Origin: Erythrobacter sp047872805
Lineage (GTDB): Bacteria; Pseudomonadota; Alphaproteobacteria; Sphingomonadales; Sphingomonadaceae
Length of the DNA: 64,000 bases
Direction: 5' to 3'
Assembly (NCBI RefSeq): GCF_047872805.1
Contig: NZ_JBLQUK010000006.1
Span: 112,742-176,741 of the forward strand
The notes under the pieces are model-generated. The model searched no databases and had not been told where the DNA came from. It saw nothing but the letters and a program-made list of their open reading frames with translations. A program made the position numbers and the translations under genes. The first letter of the stretch is position 1, and each line of letters starts with the position of its first letter. Positions 14,962-23,686 of the stretch are shown in pieces.

Positions 14962-15999
14962 TCACATACGCAGTCTATGGCCAAGCGTAGTCAGTAATTC
15001 ATATTGCGAAACAGCGCTTTGCTGCGCAGCATCGGGTAAATCATAGGGCACGCTTAGCCAGTCGCCTTCGCCCAGATCGGGGGCGGCGGCGAGATCGACG
15101 ACAACCATGTCCATCGAAACCTTGCCGAGCAGGCGCAGCGCCCTCCCGCTATGGGTTAACACCCCGCCCGGCCCCCGGCTGCGCAGAAAGCCGTCAGCAT
15201 AACCCAGCGAAACAGTCCCGACCCGCATCGGCCCGGCGGCGGTGAATTCGCCATTATACCCGACCCTGTCGCCGGGCGTCAGAGTGCGGGTCTGGATGAT
15301 CGCGGCCTCGACATGGGCGACCTGCCCAATCGTTCCGGTCAATTCTTCGCGCGGAACTCCGCCATAAAGTGCGAGGCCAGGGCGCGTCATGGCGAATGCA
15401 TAGTCCGCGCCCAGCGCGATGCCCGCGCTGTTGGCGAGGCTGGCCGCGCGATGCGAGACAGCGGGCAGGCAGGCGCGGAAGGCGGTAAGCTGGCGGACAT
15501 TTTCCGGGCTGTCTTCGTCCGCGCAGGCAAGGTGGCTCATCAACAGATCGATATCGAGCGCGGCGATTGCGGAATCGGACAAATCAGCCGGGGCGACGCC
15601 GAGTCGGTTGATCCCGGTGTCCACCATCAAATGGCAGCGCCCACCACTGCCGCCAGTCCAGCGGCGCGCCTGTTCCAGCGAATTGATCACCGGGACCACG
15701 CCGCAGCCGGTGGCATAGGCGACATCTTCGGTCCGCACCGGACCGTGAAGCACGGCAATTTGCGCAGGCGGAACATGGTGCAGTGCAGCTTGCACCTCGC
15801 TCCAATGCGCGACGAAGAATTGCCGCGCCCCCGCATCGCGCAAGGCCGGCAGGCAGCGATCGACACCCAGGCCATAACAATCCGCCTTGATCGCCGCCCC
15901 TGCGCTTGCCGGACCTGACAGGGTATCAAGCGCCCGCCAGTTTGAAGCCAGAGCTTCGGTGTCAATGCGGAGTCTGAGCGTCGGCTCAGGCTGGATCAT
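14962..15999 (-). CDS. alr: Alanine racemase
   Basis: This 345-residue fold-type III PLP enzyme interconverts L- and D-alanine for peptidoglycan. The PLP lysine is K38 in AAIKADCYGLG. The second catalytic base Tyr lies in GDRVGYNGEF, and the C-terminal beta domain includes VSLGYADGFLRS and the cofactor-arginine region. Length is at the short end of the family. The ATG at 15999 overlaps the end of the upstream transporter gene by 14 bases; longer upstream reading is out of register with that gene and not family-like. It is the last gene of a run MFS transporter-alr on the minus strand. A D-alanine-related substrate for the transporter is possible but unsupported. Confidence 0.95.
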   Translation of the reverse strand: MIQPEPTLRLRIDTEALASNWRALDTLSGPASAGAAIKADCYGLGVDRCLPALRDAGARQFFVAHWSEVQAALHHVPPAQIAVLHGPVRTEDVAYATGCGVVPVINSLEQARRWTGGSGGRCHLMVDTGINRLGVAPADLSDSAIAALDIDLLMSHLACADEDSPENVRQLTAFRACLPAVSHRAASLANSAGIALGADYAFAMTRPGLALYGGVPREELTGTIGQVAHVEAAIIQTRTLTPGDRVGYNGEFTAAGPMRVGTVSLGYADGFLRSRGPGGVLTHSGRALRLLGKVSMDMVVVDLAAAPDLGEGDWLSVPYDLPDAAQQSAVSQYELLTTLGHRLRM

Positions 16000-17623
16000 C
16001 TTCGAAATCCCTCGGCGGGCCGCCGCGCAGGCCCCACCATGCAATGATGATCCCGAACGCAACCACGCCCCAAGTGTACCACAGGCCCGAATAGATATCG
16101 CCGGTGCTGGCCACGATGACGCCTGCAATGAGCGGCAGGAAACCGCCCAGATAGCCCGCGCCGATATGATACGGTATCGACATGGAGGAATAGCGGATGC
16201 GCGGCGGAAACATCTCCGACAACAGCGCCGCAACCGATCCATATGTAAGCGCAGACAACACGCCGAGCATCATCAGCGCAAGGATAATTCCGATCAGATT
16301 GGGCAGCGGCGGGACTTGCCGTGAAAAGTCAAACCCGGCCTGCGACAAGGCTGCTTGCAGACCCGCCATGCGTGCCTCACTGCTGTTCAGCCATTCGGGC
16401 GCAATCGCCACTGGCGCACCGCCCACACTCAGCGCCAATTGGTCCCCCGGCACGACGCTATAGGCAACCCCGCTGGCGATCAGCGAACCAAGAACCTTGC
16501 CGCAATCGCTCTGTTCGCGGTCGAACATTTCGGCAAAGGGATCGGTCACGCATTGCTGGCCCGTCACCACCACAGGATTGCGCTCCGCCGCTTCGGCGAG
16601 GGCGGGATTGGCGAGGCTGCCCATGAACCAGAATATCGGAAACAGCAGCAGCAGCGACGCGAGCGCGCCGATGATAATCGGCTTCTTGCGCCCGACCCGG
16701 TCTGACCATTTGCCGACGATGACATAGAACGACATCGAAATCAGCCCCGCGATCAGCAGAATGATCTCCACCGTCAATTCATCCAGCCGCATGTCGCCTT
16801 TCAGGAACGACAGGCTGGAAAAGAACGCCGTGTACCAGATCGTCGTCAGGATCCCTGCGACGCCGAACAGCGCGACAAAAATGCGTTTCTTGTTGCCGGG
16901 ATAGGTGAAGCTTTCGATGAACGGATTGCCCGATGTCTCGCCCGCTTCCTTCATCGCTTTGAACACCGGGCTTTCGGACAGTTTGAACCGCATCCACAGC
17001 GAGATGATCAGCAGGATGATCGACAGCAGGAAGGGCACCCTCCAGCCCCAGGCGGTAAACGCATCCTCTGGAATGATCAGCCGGCACAGCAGCACCACGA
17101 TGATCGAAAGGACAAATCCGCCAACGACGCTGGCCTGGATGAAACTGGTGTAGAACCCGCGTTTCTCCGGCGGTGAATGTTCCGCGACATAGATCGCCGC
17201 GCCGCCATATTCGCCGCCCAGCGCCAATCCTTGCATCACCCGCAGCAGGATGACGATAATCGGCGCAGCGACCCCGATCTGATCGACCGTCGGGATGAAG
17301 CCCACCCCGGCGGTGGCGATCCCCATCAGGGTGACCGTCACCAGAAAAGTGTATTTGCGGCCCAGCCGGTCCCCCAGAAACCCGAACAGGATCGCGCCAA
17401 TCGGCCGGAACGCAAACCCGACCGCAAAGGTTGACCACACCAGCAACAATCCCAGCGTCGGATCGTCAACGTCGTAAAATGCATCTTTCAAAATGTAGGC
17501 GAGCGTTCCGTAGATGAAGAAATCATACCACTCGAAAATCGTGCCTGCCGACGAAGCACCGACCACCAGCCGGATTTCTGAAGCCGACGGTTCTCGATCG
17601 CTGAGTGCTTGTGCTTCTGCCAT
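15986..17623 (-). CDS. MFS transporter, metabolite:H+ symporter (MHS) type
   Basis: The 545-residue inner-membrane protein has about 12 hydrophobic segments and the MHS hallmarks: IFEWYDFFIYGTLA near the N-terminus, the motif GDRLGRKYTF between TM2 and TM3, and VMQGLALGGEYGGAAIY in TM4. Family members import carboxylates such as shikimate, proline/betaine or citrate with protons. An unusual feature is a ~100-residue hydrophilic loop between TM10 and TM11 (from about AEAAERNPVVV to RQVPPLPN) with two cysteines, probably periplasmic. The ATG at 17623 has a suitable N-terminal tail; a much longer open frame upstream has shadow-like composition. It overlaps alr by 14 bases. Confidence 0.88.
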   Translation of the reverse strand: MAEAQALSDREPSASEIRLVVGASSAGTIFEWYDFFIYGTLAYILKDAFYDVDDPTLGLLLVWSTFAVGFAFRPIGAILFGFLGDRLGRKYTFLVTVTLMGIATAGVGFIPTVDQIGVAAPIIVILLRVMQGLALGGEYGGAAIYVAEHSPPEKRGFYTSFIQASVVGGFVLSIIVVLLCRLIIPEDAFTAWGWRVPFLLSIILLIISLWMRFKLSESPVFKAMKEAGETSGNPFIESFTYPGNKKRIFVALFGVAGILTTIWYTAFFSSLSFLKGDMRLDELTVEIILLIAGLISMSFYVIVGKWSDRVGRKKPIIIGALASLLLLFPIFWFMGSLANPALAEAAERNPVVVTGQQCVTDPFAEMFDREQSDCGKVLGSLIASGVAYSVVPGDQLALSVGGAPVAIAPEWLNSSEARMAGLQAALSQAGFDFSRQVPPLPNLIGIILALMMLGVLSALTYGSVAALLSEMFPPRIRYSSMSIPYHIGAGYLGGFLPLIAGVIVASTGDIYSGLWYTWGVVAFGIIIAWWGLRGGPPRDFEDDPA

Positions 17624-17679
17624 TGGGGCCCCTGTTCCTCGCTGTGCCCGATCAAGCCGGGCCTCTCCAATGCAGCGGT

Positions 17680-18132
17680 CTAGCCGCAGTTCGGTTGAGA
17701 GGAAAGCGCCGCCGCTGCGGCTCTCCACGGCAGCAGGATTGCCTCGTGCCGCGCTGGATAGGCTCGGGCGGCATCGAGCAATTCGAGCCGGGGCAGGATC
17801 GTATGCGGTGCATCCCCGTGCAGCCAATCCCCCATCGCTTCCAGCTTTGCAGTGATCGCGCGCGCGTCCATTCCCGGCGCTGCTGCGGCAAAGATTGCAG
17901 CGGACGCCTGACCCACAGCACAGGCGGACACTTCCATTCCGATCTGCTCGATTGCACCGTCTGCGCGAAGTGCCCCGCTCAGCAGCACCTCGCTGCCGCA
18001 AGTGCGCGATTTTGCGCGGCCTTGCAGTGGCTGGGCCGGATCGCGGGGACAGGCCGCGAGCTCCACCGCCAGCGCCAGCAATGTTGGAGTATAGAGCCGC
18101 GCAGCGCCGTTGGTTGTTGGATCAGCTTTCAT
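17680..18132 (-). CDS. NifU/IscU-like iron-sulfur cluster scaffold protein
   Basis: The 150-residue protein resembles the NifU N-terminal (IscU/SufU) fold: LAACPRDPAQPLQGRAKSRTCGSEV (about 25-49) and MEVSACAVGQASAAIF (about 66-81) supply the first two cysteine positions, but the third conserved cysteine near the C-terminus (usually HxxC) is replaced: the end reads ARHEAILLPWRAA. It may therefore be a divergent scaffold or carrier. It starts inside the last codons of cvpA (11-base overlap), so it is translationally coupled to it. The pairing with cvpA and radA is seen in related sphingomonads from memory, without a functional explanation. Confidence 0.7.
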   Translation of the reverse strand: MKADPTTNGAARLYTPTLLALAVELAACPRDPAQPLQGRAKSRTCGSEVLLSGALRADGAIEQIGMEVSACAVGQASAAIFAAAAPGMDARAITAKLEAMGDWLHGDAPHTILPRLELLDAARAYPARHEAILLPWRAAAAALSSQPNCG

Positions 18133-18649
18133 CCGCCGTATTTTCTGCGCCAGTCAATTGCTCGCGGCGCTCTGCAATCATTCCGACCAGTTCGCGCGAA
18201 AATGCATCGGCAGCAGGGTAGGTGCGCGCTTGCTTGATCCAGTCGGGCCGTCCCTTATAGCCCCACACCGTGTCAAAGCCGAGCACCAGCACCGAAAAGG
18301 CAAACACCACGATCAGCGCGCCTTTAACCGTGCCAAAACCAAACCCCAGAACCCGGTCAATAGGGCCGAGGATCGACCCCCTCGACGCCTCGCCAACATT
18401 GCCTGCAATCACTTTCATCGCGGCATAGGGGATCAGCAGCAACAGCGAGAATGCCAAGATCGCTGTCGCCGATTCGGCATCGTAATAATCGCGCAAGAAT
18501 TCGGTCAGCGGGCGGTGCAGATAATAGACCGAGAACGCAGCAAGGATCCATGCGGCAAGGCTGAGCACTTCCTGCACCAATCCGCGCAGGAAACCCCCGA
18601 TTGCCGCCACCGCGACAATGAACAGCACGATTATGTCAAAGCCTGTCAT
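18122..18649 (-). CDS. cvpA: CvpA family inner-membrane protein
   Basis: The 175-residue protein has four hydrophobic helices (about 4-22, 30-48, 65-85 and 105-125) and the CvpA signature GFLRGLVQEVLSLAAWILAA near the N-terminus. In E. coli CvpA is required for colicin V production and for bile-salt tolerance; its biochemical role is unknown. Residues 126-175 form a hydrophilic cytoplasmic tail. It lies downstream of radA with 13 bases between them and overlaps the NifU-like gene, so radA-cvpA-NifU-like probably form one transcript. Confidence 0.88.
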   Translation of the reverse strand: MTGFDIIVLFIVAVAAIGGFLRGLVQEVLSLAAWILAAFSVYYLHRPLTEFLRDYYDAESATAILAFSLLLLIPYAAMKVIAGNVGEASRGSILGPIDRVLGFGFGTVKGALIVVFAFSVLVLGFDTVWGYKGRPDWIKQARTYPAADAFSRELVGMIAERREQLTGAENTADES

Positions 18650-18662
18650 ATTGCGATGTGTA

Positions 18663-20030
18663 TTATTGCGTGCCCATCACCCGGTCAACGAGCTTGGCCA
18701 GCCCATTGACCGGTCGGTAATCAAGCTTCGACGAAGCGGTCTTGGCATCGGGTGGGCCGTAGCCGCTGGTAAAGCCGAGCTTGGCCGCTTCGCGCAGGCG
18801 CAAATCGGCATGGGCAACCGGGCGAATCTCTCCGGCGAGCGAAACCTCACCAAACCACGCCGATTTAATCGGCAACGGCCTGTCAGCCAGCGCCGATACG
18901 AGCGCCGCAGCCACCGCAAGATCGGCAGCCGGATCGGATAGCCGATAACCGCCCGCAATGTTGAGATAGACCTCTGCCGAAGAGAAATTCAGCCCGCAGC
19001 GCGATTCGAGCACCGCCAGCAGCATCGCCAGCCGCCCGCTATCCCAACCCACCACCGCGCGGCGCGGGGTAGCGCCCGATTGCAGGCGGACGATCAAGGC
19101 CTGAATCTCGACCAGCACCGGGCGCGTCCCTTCGAGCGCGGGAAACACCGCGCTGCCCGCCAATGGATGATCGCGGCCCGACAGGAACAGCATCGAAGGG
19201 TTGGCGACTTCCTCCAGCCCCCCGGTTTCCATCGAGAAAACGCCGATTTCGTCGACCGCGCCAAAGCGATTCTTGAGCGCGCGCAGGATGCGGTATTGAT
19301 GGCTGCGCTCGCCTTCAAAACTCATCACCACATCGACCATATGTTCGAGCACGCGCGGCCCGGCGATGCTGCCATCCTTGGTCACATGGCCGACCAGCAT
19401 CAACGCACAGCCGCTCGCCTTGGCATAGCGGATCAATTCAAACGCGCAGCCGCGCACTTGGCTAACGGTGCCGGGCGCGCCTTCGATTGTGTCGGAATGC
19501 ATGGTCTGGATCGAATCGATCACCAGCAGATCGGGCGGCGGCCCCTCCCCCAGCGTCGTCAGAATATCGCGCACCGATGTTTCCGATGCGAGCCGGATCG
19601 CCGCGTCGGCCACGCCCAGCCGCTTGGCCCGCAGTCGCACCTGACCCGCCGCTTCCTCGCCGCTGACATAGACGACATCGTTGCCGCCGCGCGCGATCGT
19701 CGCGGCGGTCTGGAGCAGCAAGGTCGATTTGCCAATTCCCGGATCGCCGCCCATCAGCACCGCAGAACCGGGCACAATCCCCCCTCCCAGCGCGCGGTCA
19801 AACTCCGCAAGCCCGGTGGATTTGCGCACCGGCAATTCCACTGGTTGATTGAGCGGTACGAATTGAATACCCCGACCGCCGCGCGAAAGATCGTGCTTTT
19901 GCGAGAAAACCGTGGCCGGGGCATCCTCGGTCAGTGTGTTCCATTCCTTGCAATCGTCGCATTGCCCCTGCCAACGGGGGGAGACGCTGCCGCAATTCGC
20001 ACAAATATATCGCCGTTTGGTCTTTGCCAT
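18663..20030 (-). CDS. radA: DNA repair protein RadA
   Basis: The 455-residue RecA-like ATPase promotes branch migration during recombination. The N-terminal zinc ribbon has CANCG...CDDC (residues 10-27), followed by the Walker A motif GGDPGIGKST (about 100-109), Walker B LLVIDSIQT, the RadA-specific KNRFG motif, and a C-terminal Lon-protease-like domain without the catalytic pair (from about 285). The ATG at 20030 starts MAKTKRRYICANCG, as in homologues; sixteen upstream codons are not conserved. It is divergent from the patatin gene, and heads a tight radA-cvpA-NifU-like set. Confidence 0.96.
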   Translation of the reverse strand: MAKTKRRYICANCGSVSPRWQGQCDDCKEWNTLTEDAPATVFSQKHDLSRGGRGIQFVPLNQPVELPVRKSTGLAEFDRALGGGIVPGSAVLMGGDPGIGKSTLLLQTAATIARGGNDVVYVSGEEAAGQVRLRAKRLGVADAAIRLASETSVRDILTTLGEGPPPDLLVIDSIQTMHSDTIEGAPGTVSQVRGCAFELIRYAKASGCALMLVGHVTKDGSIAGPRVLEHMVDVVMSFEGERSHQYRILRALKNRFGAVDEIGVFSMETGGLEEVANPSMLFLSGRDHPLAGSAVFPALEGTRPVLVEIQALIVRLQSGATPRRAVVGWDSGRLAMLLAVLESRCGLNFSSAEVYLNIAGGYRLSDPAADLAVAAALVSALADRPLPIKSAWFGEVSLAGEIRPVAHADLRLREAAKLGFTSGYGPPDAKTASSKLDYRPVNGLAKLVDRVMGTQ

Positions 20031-20104
20031 GACTGCGATCTGTAACCAGAACAGAAGTTGAACACAATTGCATTTCAAGGCACTTGCGCAGTAGGATGAT
20101 CGCG

Positions 20105-22447
20105 ATGCGTCAAATGGAACTCAGACTTGCGCTCATCTGCTACGGCGGGGTCAGCCTTGCGGTATATATGCACGGCGTGACCAAGGAAGTGTGGCACCTC
20201 GCACGCGCCAGCCGGTGCTATCACTCGGGCGAAGCGGAAACCTTGACCGGCGTTGCGGCGGTGTACCGCGATCTGCTCGCCCGCATCGAACAGGACCACA
20301 AGCTGCGTCTGCGCGTCCTGCCCGATATTCTGACCGGAGCGAGCGCGGGCGGCATCAATGCGGTGTTTCTGGCGCAGGCCATCCATTCTGGGCATAGCCT
20401 TGAACCGCTGACCGATCTGTGGCTCGAAAATGCCGATGTCAGCGAATTGACCGACCCCGATGCTCAGCCCGTGTGGCGCTATGCCAAGGTTTGGGCGCAG
20501 CCAATTGCCGACTGGTTCCTGCGCCGTCCGGGTAACGCGGTCAGCGAAAGCGTCTCTCCCGAAACCCGCGAAGAGGTGCGCCGCAAAGTGTCGCAATTGG
20601 TGCGTGGGCGCTGGTTCAATCCGCCGTTTTCAGGCTCGCGGTTTTCCGCCATGTTGTTTGAGGCGCTGGAAGCGATGGCGCAAACCAAAGCAGGCCCACC
20701 GCTGCTGCCGCCGATGCACCCGATGGACCTGTTTGTAACCGCCACCGATTTTCGCGGACATGCGGAAATGCTGCGGCTCAATTCTCCGCCGGTCATTCAA
20801 GAGACCGAACACCGGATGCCGATCGATTTCCGCGCGCTGACACCGGATGCGCCGGGTGTCTGGTTGGCAGACCCGCTCGAACTGGTGCTTGCTGCGCGCT
20901 CCACCGCTAGCTTTCCCGGTGCATTCCCGCCATTGATGCTGCGCGAGATTGATGATCTGGCCAAAACGAAAAGTCATCTTTGGTCCACGCGGGGCGCGTT
21001 CCTGTCGCGGGTCATGCCGGTCCATGTCCGGGACGGTTCGATTGACGATGTTGCGTTGATCGACGGGTCGGTGCTCGTCAACGCGCCGTTTGGCGCGGCG
21101 CTGGAATCGATGCAGGGCCGATCTTCGCAGCGCGAGGTTGACCGCCGTTTTGTCTATATTGACCCGCGCCCTGATCGCAGCGCATCCGGCCATGGAGGCG
21201 GCGATGCTGCGGCGGCACAGGTGGGGTGGTTCGGCGCGATCTTTGGCTCGCTGTCGACGATCCCGCGCGAACAACCGATCCGCGATGATCTTGAACGAAT
21301 AGAGGCGCAATCGCGCGATGCCGCGCGGCTCAGGCGGATTGTCATGGGATTGCGCCCGCAAATTGACCGCGCGGTGGAGCGTTTGTTCGGCCGCACCTTC
21401 TTTATGGACAGCCCGACTCCCAAGCGGCTGGCCAATTGGCGCGCCCGCGCGCAGCAGGCGGCCGCTGAGAGCGCCGGATATGCGTTCGGCGCTTATGCCC
21501 AGACCAAATACAGCGCGATCATCGAGCGTCTGGCGCAGCTGACTCATAACGCTGCGCCGGAACTGGCCTTGACCGACAGCGCACCCATCGCGGCGGCATT
21601 TCGGGCGGAGATGGAGGCGCGTGGGCTTGATGAATTAACCGAAGAAAGCGGCGGAGCAAGCGCGCCTGCGATCGCGTTTTTTCGCGCGCATGACATCGGG
21701 TTCAGGACGCGGCGCCTGCAATTGCTGGCACGCAGACTGTCGCGCGATTGGGAGGTCGATCCGGAAATCCCGGACGATGCGCTCGATCTTGCGCGGGAGA
21801 AGATTTACGACATTCTCGCGCTGTATCGCCGCGCTGATGACAATGCGATCCTCGGCGCAAAGCTGGGGCAAGGGTTTGATGAATTGGCGCGCGGCGTGCT
21901 TGAAAGACCCGGCGACGTGCTGGATTTTTTGGCCCGCACCCGGCTGCTGCCCGAAACCGATCTTGAGGCGGAGGTGATGTTTGCCGAGGCGCTTGGCAAA
22001 ATGCCGCGCAATCTTAAGCGGCGAATGCTGCTGACCTATCTGGGTTTTCCATTTTACGACGTGGCAACCTTGCCGCTGACTCAGCGCGAAGGCTTGGCCG
22101 AATACAACCCGGTCAAGATCGATCGGATTTCGCCGGATGACGCGCTCTCGATCCGCGATGGCGGAACGCAGGCGACCCTTCGCGGCATTGAATTCTATAA
22201 TTTCGGCGCGTTCTTCAGCCGGGCTTACCGTGAAAACGATTACCTGTGGGGCCGTCTGCATGGCGCGGAGCGGATGGTTGATCTGGTTGCATCAACCGCT
22301 CCGGGCGGGATGGAGCAAAGCGCACTACAATCGGTCAAGCGAGCAGCGTTTCTGGCGATCCTCGACGAAGAAAGCGCCGCTGGACGGTGCCAGGCGGGCC
22401 TTATCAATGCACTGCGAGCAGAAGTGGAGGCGCGGCTGACAAGCTAG
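20105..22447 (+). CDS. Patatin-like phospholipase with C-terminal DUF3376
   Basis: The 780-residue protein has an N-terminal patatin acyl-hydrolase domain with oxyanion-hole glycines in CYGGVSLAVYMHG, the nucleophile elbow GASAGG (serine S80), and the partner aspartate in LIDGSVLVNAPFG (about D320). The long C-terminal half corresponds to DUF3376, for which no activity is known. It would cleave acyl esters of membrane lipids. There is no signal peptide, so it is cytoplasmic or membrane-associated. Several ATG codons cluster (20096, 20105, 20114); the one at 20105 has AGG nine bases upstream and is preferred. It is convergent with dnaJ, with only 11 bases between the genes. No defence-type partner genes are next to it. 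Confidence 0.88.
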   Translation: MRQMELRLALICYGGVSLAVYMHGVTKEVWHLARASRCYHSGEAETLTGVAAVYRDLLARIEQDHKLRLRVLPDILTGASAGGINAVFLAQAIHSGHSLEPLTDLWLENADVSELTDPDAQPVWRYAKVWAQPIADWFLRRPGNAVSESVSPETREEVRRKVSQLVRGRWFNPPFSGSRFSAMLFEALEAMAQTKAGPPLLPPMHPMDLFVTATDFRGHAEMLRLNSPPVIQETEHRMPIDFRALTPDAPGVWLADPLELVLAARSTASFPGAFPPLMLREIDDLAKTKSHLWSTRGAFLSRVMPVHVRDGSIDDVALIDGSVLVNAPFGAALESMQGRSSQREVDRRFVYIDPRPDRSASGHGGGDAAAAQVGWFGAIFGSLSTIPREQPIRDDLERIEAQSRDAARLRRIVMGLRPQIDRAVERLFGRTFFMDSPTPKRLANWRARAQQAAAESAGYAFGAYAQTKYSAIIERLAQLTHNAAPELALTDSAPIAAAFRAEMEARGLDELTEESGGASAPAIAFFRAHDIGFRTRRLQLLARRLSRDWEVDPEIPDDALDLAREKIYDILALYRRADDNAILGAKLGQGFDELARGVLERPGDVLDFLARTRLLPETDLEAEVMFAEALGKMPRNLKRRMLLTYLGFPFYDVATLPLTQREGLAEYNPVKIDRISPDDALSIRDGGTQATLRGIEFYNFGAFFSRAYRENDYLWGRLHGAERMVDLVASTAPGGMEQSALQSVKRAAFLAILDEESAAGRCQAGLINALRAEVEARLTS

Positions 22448-22458
22448 CCTACTTCCGG

Positions 22459-23613
22459 TCAGGTCCCGAATGCGTCTTTCAGCTTGCTGAAGAAACTGCG
22501 GCTTTCGGGGCATTCATCGCCGGTTTCCGTCTCGCGGAACTGCTCCAGAATTTCTTTCTGTTTGCGGCTGAGCCGGGTCGGGGTTTCGACCACAATCTCC
22601 ACCACCAGATCACCGCGCCCACGGCCCTGCAACACCGGCATTCCGGCACCGCGCACCCGCAATTGCTTACCCGACTGGATGCCGACCGGGATTTCAACCG
22701 TGTTGGTGCTGCCGTCGAGATCGGGAATATCGACGCTGCCGCCCAAGGCCGCGGTCGTGAATGTCACCGGGATGCGGGTCGCCAGAGTGGTCCCTTCACG
22801 TTCAAACAGCGTGTGCGGTTTGACGTGGATAAAGATGTAAAGGTCACCAGAAGGCGCGCCGCGTTGCCCCGCCTCTCCCTTGCCCGACAGACGGATGCGC
22901 GTGCCCGTATCGACGCCTGGCGGGATTTCGACCGACAGGGCCTGCGCCCGGTCCACTCGGCCTTCGCCCCGGCAATCGCCGCAGGGGTCTTCGATCACCT
23001 GACCGCGCCCGCCGCAAGTCGGGCAAGGACGCTCGACCACGAACACGCCCTGCTTGGCGCGCACCGACCCGTGCCCGTGGCACAGATTGCAGATGCGTTC
23101 CGATGTGCCGGGCGCAGCGCCCGATCCGTCACAGGTCTTGCAGCTTTGTGAGACTTCGATTTCGATCTCGGTCGATTTGCCGTGAAACGCCTCTTCGAGC
23201 GAGACCTGCATATCATAGCGCAGGTCCGCGCCGCGCCGTTGTTGCTGGCGCGCGCCGCCCATCCCGCCCCCGCCGAAAGCGCTGCCAAAGATGGTTTCGA
23301 AAATATCGCCAATATCGGCAAAATCCCCCGATCCGCCGCGCCCGCCAAATCCTGATCTGCCCCCGCCGCCATTCATGCCTTGCGTGAAGGCTTCATGGCC
23401 AAAGCGGTCATAGGCAGCCCGCTTTTGCGGGTCCTTGAGACATTCATAGGCCTCGCCAACGGCCTTGAACCGGGCCTCGGCCTCGGCATCGCCGGGATTG
23501 CGGTCCGGGTGCCATTTCATCGCGAGCTTGCGGTATGCGCTTTTCAGCGCTGCGCCATCGGCGTCACGCGATACCTGCAATGTCTGGTAATAATCGGTCT
23601 GCGCAGAAGCCAT
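22459..23613 (-). CDS. dnaJ: Chaperone DnaJ (Hsp40)
   Basis: The 384-residue co-chaperone stimulates the DnaK ATPase and delivers substrates. It has the J domain with HPD (about residues 35-37), a Gly-rich linker (GGGGRSGFGGRGG), a zinc domain with four CxxCxGxG-type repeats (CKTCDGSG, CNLCHGHG, CPTCGGRG, CGDCRGEG), and the C-terminal peptide-binding region ending in SRSFFSKLKDAFG. All eight cysteines are intact. It follows dnaK with 73 bases between them, which contain a stem-loop. It most likely shares the heat-inducible promoter of dnaK. Confidence 0.97.
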   Translation of the reverse strand: MASAQTDYYQTLQVSRDADGAALKSAYRKLAMKWHPDRNPGDAEAEARFKAVGEAYECLKDPQKRAAYDRFGHEAFTQGMNGGGGRSGFGGRGGSGDFADIGDIFETIFGSAFGGGGMGGARQQQRRGADLRYDMQVSLEEAFHGKSTEIEIEVSQSCKTCDGSGAAPGTSERICNLCHGHGSVRAKQGVFVVERPCPTCGGRGQVIEDPCGDCRGEGRVDRAQALSVEIPPGVDTGTRIRLSGKGEAGQRGAPSGDLYIFIHVKPHTLFEREGTTLATRIPVTFTTAALGGSVDIPDLDGSTNTVEIPVGIQSGKQLRVRGAGMPVLQGRGRGDLVVEIVVETPTRLSRKQKEILEQFRETETGDECPESRSFFSKLKDAFGT

Positions 23614-23627
23614 AATGCTACCTTTCA

Positions 23628-23672
23628 GCCAGCCCCGCTATTCGCGCCAAATTGCGCAAACAACGGGGCGGC
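23628..23672 (-). promoter_or_regulatory. Stem-loop in dnaK-dnaJ intergenic region
   Basis: GCC-A-GCCCCG pairs with CGGGGC-GGC across a 26-base loop that contains a secondary GCGCC/GCGC-type pairing. It is not followed by a T-run, so it looks like an mRNA-stabilising or attenuating element that lowers dnaJ relative to dnaK, rather than a full terminator. Confidence 0.45.
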
Positions 23673-23686
23673 AGAGGGTTAATCGC

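Noticed and set aside
20105..22447. Patatin phospholipase as a CBASS-type defence effector.
   Set aside because: No cyclase or other defence gene is adjacent; the C-terminal DUF3376 and the housekeeping context fit a different family.
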